The notes under the pieces are model-generated. The model saw only the letters and a program-made list of their open reading frames with translations, was not told where the DNA came from and did not search any database. Positions 27,243 to 36,248 of a stretch of 64,000 bases of DNA are shown piece after piece (position 1 is the first letter of the stretch; each line of letters begins with the position of its first letter). Source of the stretch: Gemmatimonadota bacterium (lineage in GTDB: Bacteria; Latescibacterota; UBA2968); NCBI GenBank assembly GCA_002727195.1, contig PBWH01000003.1, forward strand, positions 34,871-98,870. The letters are read 5' to 3'. Position numbers and translations under genes: made by a program.

Positions 27243-27773
27243 GTGTCGGATGATGTGAAGTTGGTCAAAACCCTCCTTGACATTCCGTTATTCGAGGATC
27301 TGGACTACACGCAGGTACAGAGCATCGTCGACGTCGGCCGACGGGAGTCTGTCACGCCGGGTGCGGTGCTGAGCGAGCCTCGAACGATCGATGAACGACT
27401 GATCGTTCTGCTCGATGGCCGACTCAGGCTCGAATCCGCCACTGGTGATCTGCTCGACTACCAGCTTCCTGTCCGCGTAATCGGTGAGATGGGGGTGTTT
27501 ACGGGTCAGATTCGGTCGACAAGAACCGTCGTCGAAGACCCCTCGGACATCCTGATCCTGGATGCGTCTGCGCTGGATGAGATGCTGGCAGAGGATCCCC
27601 AGATGGGGAACCACATGTTGGCCAATCTGATCAAGCTGCTTTACACAAGGCTTTATGATGTGAATCAGGAGATGGAGCATCTTCGGGAGACAGTCAACCG
27701 ACTCAAGTCGAGAGTCCAGGAACTGCAGCCCGACGACCCGCTGCTGGCGGAGCTGTTTCCGCCCGAAGAATGA
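27243..27773 (+). CDS. Cyclic-nucleotide-binding (cNMP) domain protein
   Basis: A 176-residue single-domain protein. LVKTLLDIPLFEDLDYTQVQSIV is the helical lead, GAVLSEP and ERLIVLLDGRLRLE form the beta-roll, and RVIGEMGVFTGQIRSTRTVV is the phosphate-binding cassette with Glu and Arg. No DNA-binding helix-turn-helix follows; instead residues 135-165 form a helix likely to be a coiled coil. It is therefore a sensor or dimerising module, not a Crp-type regulator. It starts at GTG 27243. A strong terminator ends the gene, so it is probably monocistronic. Confidence 0.87.
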   Translation: MSDDVKLVKTLLDIPLFEDLDYTQVQSIVDVGRRESVTPGAVLSEPRTIDERLIVLLDGRLRLESATGDLLDYQLPVRVIGEMGVFTGQIRSTRTVVEDPSDILILDASALDEMLAEDPQMGNHMLANLIKLLYTRLYDVNQEMEHLRETVNRLKSRVQELQPDDPLLAELFPPEE

Positions 27774-27796
27774 TCGAAACCTGATCGCCCTATACC

Positions 27797-27842
27797 ACGG
27801 CCTCCCAAAGACGCTAAGCGTTCGGATGGAGGCCGTTTTTTT
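27797..27842 (+). terminator. Rho-independent terminator after the cNMP-binding gene
   Basis: A 9-bp perfect stem ACGGCCTCC/GGAGGCCGT (27797-27805 with 27828-27836) runs into a seven-T tract at 27836-27842. A smaller ACGC/GCGT hairpin lies in the loop. It overlaps an in-frame upstream ATG of the next gene, which helps to exclude that start. Confidence 0.9.
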
Positions 27843-27858
27843 AGCAGACGGAGGCAGT

Positions 27859-29487
27859 ATGGCGTTTTCGACAGAAGGCACGACCCATCGGTCAACGGTG
27901 ACAGGAACTCGCGGTATGGTGGCCAGTGCTCATCCGTTGGCGACCCTGGCCGGCACGAGGATTCTTCTACAGGGAGGGAACGCTTTTGACGCGATCGTTG
28001 CTACCGCGGCTGCGCTCAACGTAGTCGAGCCGTATATGTCGGGAATCGCCGGTGTCGGGTATGCACTCGCTTACTCGGCAGCAGACGAGAAGTTGCGCGT
28101 ATTGGACTACTGCGGTCGTACACCTTACGCGGCGACTCCAGACCTGTATCCGACAGAAGATCTGCAAGAGGGCGGGATCAAGTCACCCCTGGTGCCTGGG
28201 GCGTGTGGTGGGTGGCTGACTCTTCTGGAAACATATGGGACGATGGACCGTGAGACTGTGTTCGCACCCGCTATCGAGCTTGCTGAAGGCGGCTACGCGT
28301 TCACGGTCAAGAATCACATCCACACGGATGGCGCGGTCCCACGGCTGCGACCGACCGGACTCGAGATCATTGCACCGAATGGGCGCTCTCCGAGGCCCGG
28401 TGAGATTCTTGTCCAGGAGAAGCTCGGCTGCTCCTTTCGACGGGTCGTGGAGGGCGGGAAAGAGGTGTTCTATCAGGGTGACCTGGCAAAGGACATGATC
28501 GACTTCATCGACCGGGAAGGCGGGATCCTGACGCATCAGGATCTAGAGGATTTTTCTGCTGAGTGGGTTGATCCGGTGACGACAAACTACCGTGGATTCG
28601 ATGTCTACACGCCTCCGCCGCCGAGCGCAGGATTCCAGATTCTCCAGACCTTGAACATGCTCGAGAACGATGATCTCGTCGCGATGGGACACCTGACGAC
28701 CGAGACGCTTCATCTTCTGATCGAGTCGCTAAAGCTTTCGAACGCGGATCGTGTGGCTTACGCCGCATCCGAGCGCCCGCCGATCGACGGTCTGTTGTCG
28801 AAGGATTATGCAGCGAAGCGCAGGGCGCTGGTCGGGGATCGTGCGGCGGTCACGGGTGGCGAGTATTTCCCCGCTGCTCCGGTGAGCGGTGCGGTCGTGG
28901 CCGGGTCCGAGCCGGGCTGGATCAACGAGTGTACCACGCACTTTGACGCCGTGGATGCTGAAGGAAATGCGGTGGCCATCACACAGAGCCTCGGCTCCGG
29001 CTATGGGTCCGGTGTCGCGGTTGGCGAGACGGGCATGTTCATCAATAACTTCATCAAGTGGGCGGATACGGTGCCCGGAAGCCCAAATTGTATTGAGCCG
29101 CACAAGAAGATCGATCAATGCCTTTCGCCTTGCCAGATCTGGCGAGACGGGCGACTCGTGTCAGCTCTCGGGACGCCGGGCAGCTGGGGCATCCAGCAGA
29201 CGACCACGCAGTTCATGACCAACTTTATGACTTATGGGATGAACATCCAGGCGGCGATCGAGGCTCCGCGATTCAGGTTCGGGGAGCCGGGCAAGGAGAT
29301 CAGGATCGAAGCTCGGGTTCCTTCGGAGGTACGAGATGCACTGACGGAGAAGGGACACGAGCTGGATGTGTTACCGCCGATTTCGCCGATCGTGGGAGGC
29401 GCGCAGGGGATTGTGATGGATCAAGAATCTGGCTCGTTTATGGGAGGGGCGGATCCACGGCGTGATGGGTATGCGATAGGGATCTAG
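27859..29487 (+). CDS. Gamma-glutamyltransferase family protein
   Basis: A 542-residue N-terminal nucleophile hydrolase. GMVASAHPLAT and GGNAFDAIVATAAALNVVEP are the opening signatures. The autocatalytic cleavage site is Thr359 in ECTTHFDAVD, which would give large and small subunits. No signal peptide is evident, unlike most classical GGTs, which are periplasmic. It may act on gamma-glutamyl amides, or be an acylase of the same fold. The open frame begins at 27826 inside the terminator stem; ATG 27859 follows GACGGAGG and is the better start. Confidence 0.9.
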   Translation: MAFSTEGTTHRSTVTGTRGMVASAHPLATLAGTRILLQGGNAFDAIVATAAALNVVEPYMSGIAGVGYALAYSAADEKLRVLDYCGRTPYAATPDLYPTEDLQEGGIKSPLVPGACGGWLTLLETYGTMDRETVFAPAIELAEGGYAFTVKNHIHTDGAVPRLRPTGLEIIAPNGRSPRPGEILVQEKLGCSFRRVVEGGKEVFYQGDLAKDMIDFIDREGGILTHQDLEDFSAEWVDPVTTNYRGFDVYTPPPPSAGFQILQTLNMLENDDLVAMGHLTTETLHLLIESLKLSNADRVAYAASERPPIDGLLSKDYAAKRRALVGDRAAVTGGEYFPAAPVSGAVVAGSEPGWINECTTHFDAVDAEGNAVAITQSLGSGYGSGVAVGETGMFINNFIKWADTVPGSPNCIEPHKKIDQCLSPCQIWRDGRLVSALGTPGSWGIQQTTTQFMTNFMTYGMNIQAAIEAPRFRFGEPGKEIRIEARVPSEVRDALTEKGHELDVLPPISPIVGGAQGIVMDQESGSFMGGADPRRDGYAIGI

Positions 29488-29501
29488 GGCAGAATCGAAT
29501 G

Positions 29502-29559
29502 TCGAATATCGAATGTAGAATCTAGAATGCCGAAGGTTACTTCGTGATTCGATATTCGA
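29502..29559. repeat. Inverted repeat (TCGAATATCGAAT / ATTCGATATTCGA)
   Basis: A perfect 13-base inverted repeat (29502-29514 and 29547-29559) with a 32-base loop lies between the gamma-glutamyltransferase and the MFS transporter. It sits inside a run of GAATNTNGAAT-type direct repeats. It has no T-tract, so it is more like a palindromic repeat element than a terminator. Confidence 0.7.
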
Positions 29560-29600
29560 TGCTCTGCGGTTGCTCTATCTTTGGAAATCAATGAGACCAC

Positions 29601-30962
29601 GTGTCAGCTAATCCTGCAGACGATAGCTCGAGCTCATCTTCCCCTGGCGCTCGTGATCCAGATGAAGTAAAGCGCAACAGCCGCTTGATCATCCTGAACG
29701 GCGGGCTGATGCAGTTCGCCATGTCGTTCTCGAGTTCCGAGACGGTGATTCCGGCGTTTATCCAGACGCTAACCGGGTCGAGTGTGTATGTCGGGGTCGC
29801 TCGTAGCTTGATCCGGATCGGCTGGTCCTGGCCGCAGATCTTTATTTCCAGGATTATCGAGGAGCGAGAAGAGAAGAAGCCTCTTTTCCTCTGGGTGGGA
29901 CTGCTTCGGGCCGTGCTATGGGTCGGGATCGCGGCGACGACGTGGATGATGGCCGGCGAAGAGCCGATGACGGTGCTCGGGGCGTTTCTCGCGATGTATG
30001 CGATCAGCACGTTGTTGATGGGTGTAACGAACGTTCCGTGGATGGATGTGATCGGGAAGACGGTCCCGGAAGGTGGGCGTGGGAGGGTTTTCGCGATGAG
30101 GCGGCTGTTCGGGGGCGGACTTGCCGTGGCCAGTGGCGGGTTTATCTCGTTTATCCTGAGCGAGCGGAGCGGGTTCGGGTTCCCGAGGTCATACGCCGTT
30201 CTGTTCCTGGTATCGGCCGTCCTGGCGGCGATCGCGATCCTGTCGTTCGGGCTGATCCGCGAGCCGATCGAGAAGGTTCGCAAGGGTCGCGAACCGATCA
30301 AGGCCTACCTCAAGAGCGGGTTCCTACTCCTGAAAGAGGATCACGACTACCGGCGCCTGTTCATCCTGCGGTATGTATGGGCGACGGCCATGATGGGGAC
30401 CGCGTTCTACGTCCCCTTCGCGATCGCTGATCTGGGGATCAGCGTCGTCTACGTGGGTCTGTTCGTTTCCGTCGCCCAGGCCAGTTCCATCCTCTCGAAC
30501 GCGTTGTGGGCGTGGGTAAGCGACCGGTGGGGGAGTCGCGAGCTCATCCTAGCCGGTAATTACATGCTCGCCCTGTCGATCCTGGTTCCTCTGACGACGA
30601 CAATGATCCCCGACGTAGAGGTTCGGCCTCTCTGGTTCCTGGGGAGTGGGGTCGCCATCGGTACCCAGGTGCTATATTTCTGCCTGACGTTCCTGTTCAA
30701 TGGTTTTGCCACCAGTGGGATGTTTACGGGACGCATGGCGCTCGTGCTCGACCTGTCTCCTCCCGATCGGCGACCGACATATACGAGCTTCATGAACACG
30801 ATGGGCGTTCCCCAGGGGCTGATGCCAATTCTGGGCGGTCTCCTAGCGAGTTGGTTGTCCTACCATTACGTGTTTCTTATCTCCAGTCTGTTCATTCCCC
30901 CCGCAGTCATTCTTGCTGGCCGTATCACGCCGTCCCACGGAAAGCAACAAGACTCCGCTTGA
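29601..30962 (+). CDS. MFS transporter
   Basis: A 453-residue membrane protein with about 12 hydrophobic segments. An N-terminal 30-residue Ser/Asp-rich soluble lead precedes the first segment (LIILNGGLMQFAMSF). GGRGRVFAMRRLFGG is the cytoplasmic loop with the MFS-type basic pattern, and GMFTGRMALVLDLSPPDRRPTYTSF is a characteristic late loop. The transported substrate is unknown. The start is GTG 29601 with a weak GAG upstream. A degraded second copy follows immediately downstream on the same strand, so this was once a tandem duplication. Confidence 0.88.
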   Translation: MSANPADDSSSSSSPGARDPDEVKRNSRLIILNGGLMQFAMSFSSSETVIPAFIQTLTGSSVYVGVARSLIRIGWSWPQIFISRIIEEREEKKPLFLWVGLLRAVLWVGIAATTWMMAGEEPMTVLGAFLAMYAISTLLMGVTNVPWMDVIGKTVPEGGRGRVFAMRRLFGGGLAVASGGFISFILSERSGFGFPRSYAVLFLVSAVLAAIAILSFGLIREPIEKVRKGREPIKAYLKSGFLLLKEDHDYRRLFILRYVWATAMMGTAFYVPFAIADLGISVVYVGLFVSVAQASSILSNALWAWVSDRWGSRELILAGNYMLALSILVPLTTTMIPDVEVRPLWFLGSGVAIGTQVLYFCLTFLFNGFATSGMFTGRMALVLDLSPPDRRPTYTSFMNTMGVPQGLMPILGGLLASWLSYHYVFLISSLFIPPAVILAGRITPSHGKQQDSA

Positions 30963-30973
30963 GAGAATCAGGA

Positions 30974-31665
30974 ACACGCGAAATCTCCACCATCGCCGAC
31001 CGTCGAAAGGCGCGCGATTAACGCCGCAGTTTCTGGCTGCTCATCGCGAATGGCGCGCTAATGATGTCCGCCATGACGTTCGTCGGTTCCGATCTGGTGC
31101 TGCCTGCCTTTGTGCAAACGCTGATTACGTCGAGCGTAATGGCCGGGCTGGCAGGCGCCCTCATGCGAATCGGTTGGGCGTGACCACAGTTATTCATCTC
31201 GCGGGTGGTCGGGTTCTTTGTGGCCTTCATGTATTTCAGTTCGATCGTTCTCGAACGTCCTCTGGGCGTGATCGGTCAGCGCCGGGGGAATCAGGCACTG
31301 CTGTCTATCGGGACCTGGTTCCGGGCGTTCTCGATCGCCATACCCTTGACCGTGACGTGGATTCCATCGATCGAAGTCGACCTGTTCGTGTGGGCGGGAT
31401 TGTCGGTCGCGTTCGACTTGAGAGTCGTCTATTACGCGTTGACGTTCGTCTTCTCTGGGTTCGCGATGAGTGGGATGTTCACCGGGCGATGGCCTACCTG
31501 CTCGACATTGCGCCGGAGGATCGGTGGCCGACCTACACGAGCTTTATGAACGCGGCGATGCTGCCGCAGGGCCTGTTGGCGGTGCTTGGTGGGTGGCAGG
31601 TCGCGCTGATCTCGTATCAGAATATCTTTATGGTGTCACTGGCGTTTGTGCTGGTGGCGGCGTAG
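30974..31665 (+). pseudogene. Decayed second copy of the MFS transporter
   Basis: The remnant parallels the intact transporter at 29601-30962. LPAFVQTLITSS matches IPAFIQTLTGSS and ALMRIGWA matches SLIRIGWS. In-frame stops lie at 31019-31021 (TAA) and 31181-31183 (TGA, where the intact copy has Trp before PQIFISR). About 200 codons between FISR and the SSI segment are missing. After GMFTGR (near 31488) the frame shifts and the match continues as DIAPEDRWPTYTSFMN and PQGLLAVLGG to a TAG at 31665. The order of blocks is preserved, so this is decay after tandem duplication, not a chimera. Confidence 0.88.
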
Positions 31666-31760
31666 ATGGCGAGGAAGTTGCGGGCAGTGACTTCGTAGGG
31701 GGTGACTCCGGCGGCGAGGTTTCTGGATGCTGGTGACAGAAAAAAATCAAAAGCGAGGAT

Positions 31761-31790
31761 CCACGGAGGACACGGAGGGGGACGCGGAGA
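31761..31790 (+). repeat. CCACGGAGGACACGGAGG dispersed repeat
   Basis: CCACGGAGGACACGGAGGGG followed by GACGCGGAGAG. It is a G-rich variant of the same purine-rich intergenic repeat group. It lies in the 284-base gap between the MFS remnant and the dihydrolipoamide-dehydrogenase-like gene; I see no gene in that gap. Confidence 0.5.
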
Positions 31791-31949
31791 GCCCTGGCTG
31801 TGGTGGCCCTACCGGGAACCGGGGCGCCATGATCCGAGATATTGGGTAGGACAGACGACAGAGGGCAACTGGCTACTGACAGCCGTCCTATGAAGAGTTC
31901 GCGATCTTGAGACGGCTCTTACGATGTACGGAGATGGCTCCTGGGACTG

Positions 31950-33341
31950 TTATCCCTCAGAGCGCTTTTCACCCTTAAACTGATCGGCGAGATCCTCTGC
32001 GGGATACGTCCAGATTTCGGACAGGGTTGGGTGGTAGTGGGGCATTTGGGCGACGTCGAAGACGGTGCCGCGGAAGTACATAACGGCGATGATTTCGTGG
32101 ATCAGCTCGGAGGCTTCGGGGCCGACTGCCTGGCCGCCGATGATTTCGCCGGAGTCGGGGTCACACAGGAGTTTGACGAAGCCGTGTAGTTCGCCCATTA
32201 CCATCGACTTGCCGTGGTCGTCGAAGGGGTAGGTTTCGACGAGATAGGGGCGCCTCGACAGTTGGCATTCCTTCTCGCACGCCCCGACTGTCGCGACCTG
32301 GGGGTCTGTGAACGTGACCTCGGCGCGTAGACGGTAATCGACCCGTTGTTCTTCCTGTCCCGCAACCGCGTTCTGGCCGGCTGCTTCGCCCTGCTGGATG
32401 GCGATGTGGACGATTTCGTGCATCCCGACGACATCGCCGGCGGCAAAGATGTGCGGCACGTTCGACCGCATGGCGTCGTCCACCTTGATACGCCTTCCCT
32501 CGACCTCTACACCCGCCGCTTCCAGATTCAGGCCTGCGATCGCCGGGGTTCGGCCAAGGGCATTGAAGATTACGGCAGCGGAGGCTGTCTTCTCTATTCC
32601 GTCGTGGGTGAAGGAAACTTTCACTCCTGTCTTCGTGCGCTCGATGTTTGTGAGGTGGGTGTCGGTGTAGACCTCCATCCCGTCTTCCCGGAGCTTCGCC
32701 TCGACGGGTCTTGCCAGGTCCTCGTCGGAGGCGCTCAGAATGTGTCCACTCCGCTGAATCAGGGTCGTCTTTGTGCCCAGCCTGCAGTAAAATTGGCCGA
32801 GTTCGGTTGCGACCGGACCGCCGCCCAGGACGATCATCGACTTGTAGAGTTCCCGGCTGTCGAGAAGCTCGTCGCTGGTCAGGTAGCCTGACTCCGCCAG
32901 TCCGGGTACGGGGATCTGTGCGTGGTCGGAACCTGTCGTGACGATGAATGCCTTGGATTCAATCGTCTTTTTCCCGACCTTGACGCGGTGCGCGTCGAGA
33001 AACTCGGCCTTGCCCTGGATGAGATTGTATTTCGGGTCCTTCAACTGCCCCGCTCGGTAGTCGGAGAACTCCTTGATCAGCTTCTTCTTCCGGTCGTTGA
33101 TCCTGGCCATGTTCGCGCCAAGCCTGCCGGTAGATAGACCGAACTCTTCGGCCCGTTTCATCAACGACATGATGTCGGAGGATCGGAGGAGCGTCTTGGA
33201 AGGCATGCAGCCGCGCAGGATGCACAGACCACCGAGCGGGCCTTTGTCGATGACGGCGACATCCGCGCCCAGGTCGCTTGCAGTCCGAGCGGCAGCGTAT
33301 CCCGCTGATCCACCGCCAATGATTACGACGTCGAATTTCAT
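31950..33341 (-). CDS. Dihydrolipoamide dehydrogenase-like FAD/NAD disulfide oxidoreductase
   Basis: A 463-residue class I pyridine nucleotide-disulfide oxidoreductase. VVIIGGGSAGYAAA binds FAD, and GGLCILRGCMPSK is the redox-active CxxxxC with the following PSK. IVLGGGPVATELGQ binds NAD(P), IFAAGDV is the second FAD loop, and HYHPTLSE carries the His-Glu catalytic pair of the dimerisation domain. No lipoyl or E1/E2 genes are nearby, so it may be a stand-alone reductase (soluble transhydrogenase-like or mercuric-reductase-like without the extra cysteines). It starts at ATG 33341, divergent from the Ldh2-like gene. Confidence 0.9.
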   Translation of the reverse strand: MKFDVVIIGGGSAGYAAARTASDLGADVAVIDKGPLGGLCILRGCMPSKTLLRSSDIMSLMKRAEEFGLSTGRLGANMARINDRKKKLIKEFSDYRAGQLKDPKYNLIQGKAEFLDAHRVKVGKKTIESKAFIVTTGSDHAQIPVPGLAESGYLTSDELLDSRELYKSMIVLGGGPVATELGQFYCRLGTKTTLIQRSGHILSASDEDLARPVEAKLREDGMEVYTDTHLTNIERTKTGVKVSFTHDGIEKTASAAVIFNALGRTPAIAGLNLEAAGVEVEGRRIKVDDAMRSNVPHIFAAGDVVGMHEIVHIAIQQGEAAGQNAVAGQEEQRVDYRLRAEVTFTDPQVATVGACEKECQLSRRPYLVETYPFDDHGKSMVMGELHGFVKLLCDPDSGEIIGGQAVGPEASELIHEIIAVMYFRGTVFDVAQMPHYHPTLSEIWTYPAEDLADQFKGEKRSEG

Positions 33342-33642
33342 AGATACCCGTAGAGCTTGAAGCCTGTAAAGACGAGGGAAAAGTCGCTTGGAGCAGGGAG
33401 CCGGCCTCCGCCAAGGCTATGGCCGGCAGGCAACCTCGTTTTGCTCCGCGAGATTGTTTGGCGCGCTCCTCTGACGCGATTTTTCACACTACATAGTCTT
33501 TTAGTTGAAGCGCGGAGCGGAGGCAAGAAGCCGCGAGCTTCGATTGCCCCACGCGACTTCCTGGCGCAATTCTCTGGCACGCCTCTTTGAGTATGCAATT
33601 TACACACGCAGTCAAGTCTACACCCGAATTTGTGAGCCAAAC
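33342..33642. other. Divergent gap with hairpin and weak direct repeat
   Basis: 301 bases with no supported gene. A GCCGGCC/GGCCGGC hairpin (33400-33406 with 33421-33427) lies on one side. Bases 33441-33478 and 33544-33581 align ungapped with about two thirds identity (TTGC-CC-CG...TGGCGC...CTCTG), offset 103 bases, suggesting an old internal duplication of an intergenic element. Confidence 0.4.
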
Positions 33643-34722
33643 GTGAGCGAACCAGTTGTCCGTCTAGAGCCCAACGAGCAAGAGGTAGTGGTCAAGCAGG
33701 AGGATCTGCACGGCTATGTGAAGGAGATCTACGTGGCGGCCGGCGTGTCGGAAGATCACGCGACGACGATGGCCGATCTGCAGGTGGAGACGGATGTGCG
33801 AGGGGTTCACTCTCACGGTACCCGGCAGGTGGCGGGCTATGTCCGGCGGTGTCTGAAGGGGCATACCAATCCTAGGCCTGAGATTGAAATTATCCATGAA
33901 GGGCCGGCGTATGTGAAGGTCGACAACAACGGAGGATTCGGTCATCTGGGAAGCGTGATGGCGATGGAGTCTGCGATCGAGAAGGCGGCGCAGACGGGCG
34001 TGGCCATCGGGACCGTGATCCAGAGTCGGCATTTCGGGGCGGCCTTCAACTACGCGATGATGGCGTGCAAGCGGGACATGATCGGATGGGCGATTTCGAG
34101 CAGCAGTCCAGGGTTGGCTCCTTGGGGTGGAGCAGATCGTATGCTCGGGAATAATCCAGTCGCGTTTGCGGTGCCTGCGGGAGAAGAGGAGCCGCTGGTC
34201 CTGGATATGGCGAGCGGGGTGTCGGCCTGGGGACGGATCGGGACGAAGCGTCTCTATGGCGAGAAGTTGACGATGGACTGGGTGCTCGATGCAGACGGGA
34301 ACCCGACCGACGATCCACACGACGCGAAGGTGTTGCTCCCGTTTGGCGGGATCAAGGGATCGGGACTGGCGATGATGATGGATGTGCTCGGGTCAATACT
34401 CCCGTTCGGCGTGGCGACGCCTCATCGGCGGGGTGAAGATTTCGATGGACAGCAGCAGGGCGCTCACTACGTCCAGGCGATAGACATCTCGAAGTTCATG
34501 AGCCTCGATGACTTCAAGGCGGAGATCGATAAGATGACTCGGACCATCCGGGAATCGCGGAAGCGTCCGGGTTATGATCGGATCTATATGCCGGGCGAGA
34601 TCGAGTGGATCAAGAAGGACGCGTGGAGTAAGACAGGGATACCCATGCACAAAGGGCACGTGGAGGGTTTGGAGACGATTGCAGATGAAGTGGGAATCGA
34701 TAGGAAGATGCCGTTGGTGTGA
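33643..34722 (+). CDS. Ldh2-like malate/L-lactate dehydrogenase family (NAD(P)-dependent)
   Basis: About 359 residues. HSHGTRQV is the substrate-binding/catalytic His region, KVDNNGGFGHLGS and SRHFGAAFNYA are NAD-contacting segments, and MLGNNPVAFAVP and LDMASGVSAWGRI are the family blocks; PFGGIKGSGLAMMMD is the C-terminal signature. These enzymes have the Ldh2 fold, not the classical Rossmann fold, and reduce 2-oxo acids such as 2,3-diketogulonate, ureidoglycolate or malate. The open frame goes back to 33505, but that part is intergenic-like; GTG 33643 gives the usual length. A weak ribosome-binding site leaves the start less certain. Confidence 0.9.
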   Translation: MSEPVVRLEPNEQEVVVKQEDLHGYVKEIYVAAGVSEDHATTMADLQVETDVRGVHSHGTRQVAGYVRRCLKGHTNPRPEIEIIHEGPAYVKVDNNGGFGHLGSVMAMESAIEKAAQTGVAIGTVIQSRHFGAAFNYAMMACKRDMIGWAISSSSPGLAPWGGADRMLGNNPVAFAVPAGEEEPLVLDMASGVSAWGRIGTKRLYGEKLTMDWVLDADGNPTDDPHDAKVLLPFGGIKGSGLAMMMDVLGSILPFGVATPHRRGEDFDGQQQGAHYVQAIDISKFMSLDDFKAEIDKMTRTIRESRKRPGYDRIYMPGEIEWIKKDAWSKTGIPMHKGHVEGLETIADEVGIDRKMPLV

Positions 34723-34776
34723 CGGTTTTTTCGTTCCCTGGCTGGAGCCTGGGAACGAGGTGACGGGGGAGGTTGT

Positions 34777-36198
34777 GTGAAAAAGCGGTGGATGGGTGCG
34801 GGTGGATATGGCGAGGTGCTGAAGATCGCGATTCCCCTGATCCTCAGCATGGGATCGTGGAGTCTGAAACACTTCGTCGATCGCGTCTTCTTGGCGTGGT
34901 ACAGTGACGATGCATTGGCAGCCGCGTTACCAGCGAGCATGCTCAGTTTTTCGATCGGTGCCTTTTTTCTCGGTACGGTCGGCTACGTTAACACGTTTGT
35001 TGCGCAGTATTCGGGTGCGAAACGACCGGAGCGTGTGGGAGCGGTGGTGTGGCAGGGATTCTACTTCGCCATCGCGGCCGGATTCGTCATGATGGGGCTG
35101 ATCCCGTTGTCCCCGTGGATTTTCGGGATGGCGGGCCACGAGCCGAATATCAAGACGCTCGAGATCTCGTACTTCCAGATTCTTTGTGTCGGCTGGATCC
35201 CGCTGCTCGGGCAGCAGGCTCTGTCGTGCTTCTTTACGGGAAGAGGTGATACGCGGACGGTCATGTGGGTCAGCATGGCTTCGGCTGTTGCTAACATCGT
35301 GCTCGACTATGCGTGGATCTTTGGAAACTTCGGGTTCCCGGAGTGGGGGATCGACGGAGCCGGGTGGGGAACGGTTGCGTCACAGACCTTCGAGATGCTG
35401 CTCTACATGATCCTCATCTCGAAGGTGCGGTTTCGGCGTGACTTCAATACCTGGTCCTCATGGCGGCCAGATAAGGAGCTCTTCCGACGGATCCTCCGTT
35501 TTGGCACTCCGAACGGGGTTCAGTTCTTCCTCGAGGTGTTCGGGTTTACCATCTTCGTGATGATCGTCGGTCAGCTGGGGCGTGTTGCGCTGGCCGCCAC
35601 GAACGTGACGTTCAACATCAACACGCTGGCCTTTCTCCCGATGATCGGGATGGGGATCGCGGTCTCCACGCTCGTGGGACAGTATCTGGGTAGCGAGAAA
35701 CCGGAGATTGCCGTTCGGGCCACGTGGTCCGCCATCCATCTCAGCTCGACATACACTGGCATCATGGCGCTTCTGTTTGTGTTTGCGCCCCAGATCTTCG
35801 TTTTCGCGTTCGAATCGGGAGCTGACCCCGATACCTTTCCCGAGATCAAAGCGCTCACTCGGATCCTGCTCCGATTTGTAGCAGCCTACTGCGTGTTCGA
35901 AGCCATCTACATTGCTTTCTCCTCGACGGTTAAGGGGGCGGGCGATACCAAGTTTGTGATGTATACGACTCTGGCGGCATCGTCGTCTATCGTCGTCCTT
36001 CCCGTTTACGTTTGCGTGTCTGTTCTTGGATATGGCTTGTTCGCAGCGTGGGTTTTCGCGAGTCTCTATACCATCGTTATGGCTCTGCTTTTCTACCTGC
36101 GCTTCAGAGGAGGCAAGTGGAAGACGATGCGCGTGATCGAAGCAACTGAAGGCATGGGAATGGAGGTCGGCGCGGAGCGGGATGTGCCCGCCATCTAA
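34777..36198 (+). CDS. MATE family efflux transporter
   Basis: A 473-residue membrane protein with 12 hydrophobic segments in two similar halves. AIPLILSMGSWSLKHFVDRVFLAW opens TM1 (read in pieces), and FFTGRGDTRTVMWVSMASAVANIVLDY is the typical mid-protein signature; the second half has GMGIAVSTLVGQYLGS. It would export cationic or amphipathic compounds by sodium or proton antiport. The start is GTG 34777 directly behind GGGGGAGG. It lies 54 bases after the Ldh2-like gene and 50 bases before the class IV aminotransferase. Confidence 0.9.
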   Translation: MKKRWMGAGGYGEVLKIAIPLILSMGSWSLKHFVDRVFLAWYSDDALAAALPASMLSFSIGAFFLGTVGYVNTFVAQYSGAKRPERVGAVVWQGFYFAIAAGFVMMGLIPLSPWIFGMAGHEPNIKTLEISYFQILCVGWIPLLGQQALSCFFTGRGDTRTVMWVSMASAVANIVLDYAWIFGNFGFPEWGIDGAGWGTVASQTFEMLLYMILISKVRFRRDFNTWSSWRPDKELFRRILRFGTPNGVQFFLEVFGFTIFVMIVGQLGRVALAATNVTFNINTLAFLPMIGMGIAVSTLVGQYLGSEKPEIAVRATWSAIHLSSTYTGIMALLFVFAPQIFVFAFESGADPDTFPEIKALTRILLRFVAAYCVFEAIYIAFSSTVKGAGDTKFVMYTTLAASSSIVVLPVYVCVSVLGYGLFAAWVFASLYTIVMALLFYLRFRGGKWKTMRVIEATEGMGMEVGAERDVPAI

Positions 36199-36248
36199 GG
36201 TTTCGTACACCGTGTACGCTGACACGACATTAGCTGACTGGAGTAATC

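Noticed and set aside
31950..33341. Mercuric reductase
   Set aside because: The N-terminal heavy-metal domain and the C-terminal vicinal cysteines of MerA are absent; the HPTLSE end fits dihydrolipoamide dehydrogenase-like enzymes.
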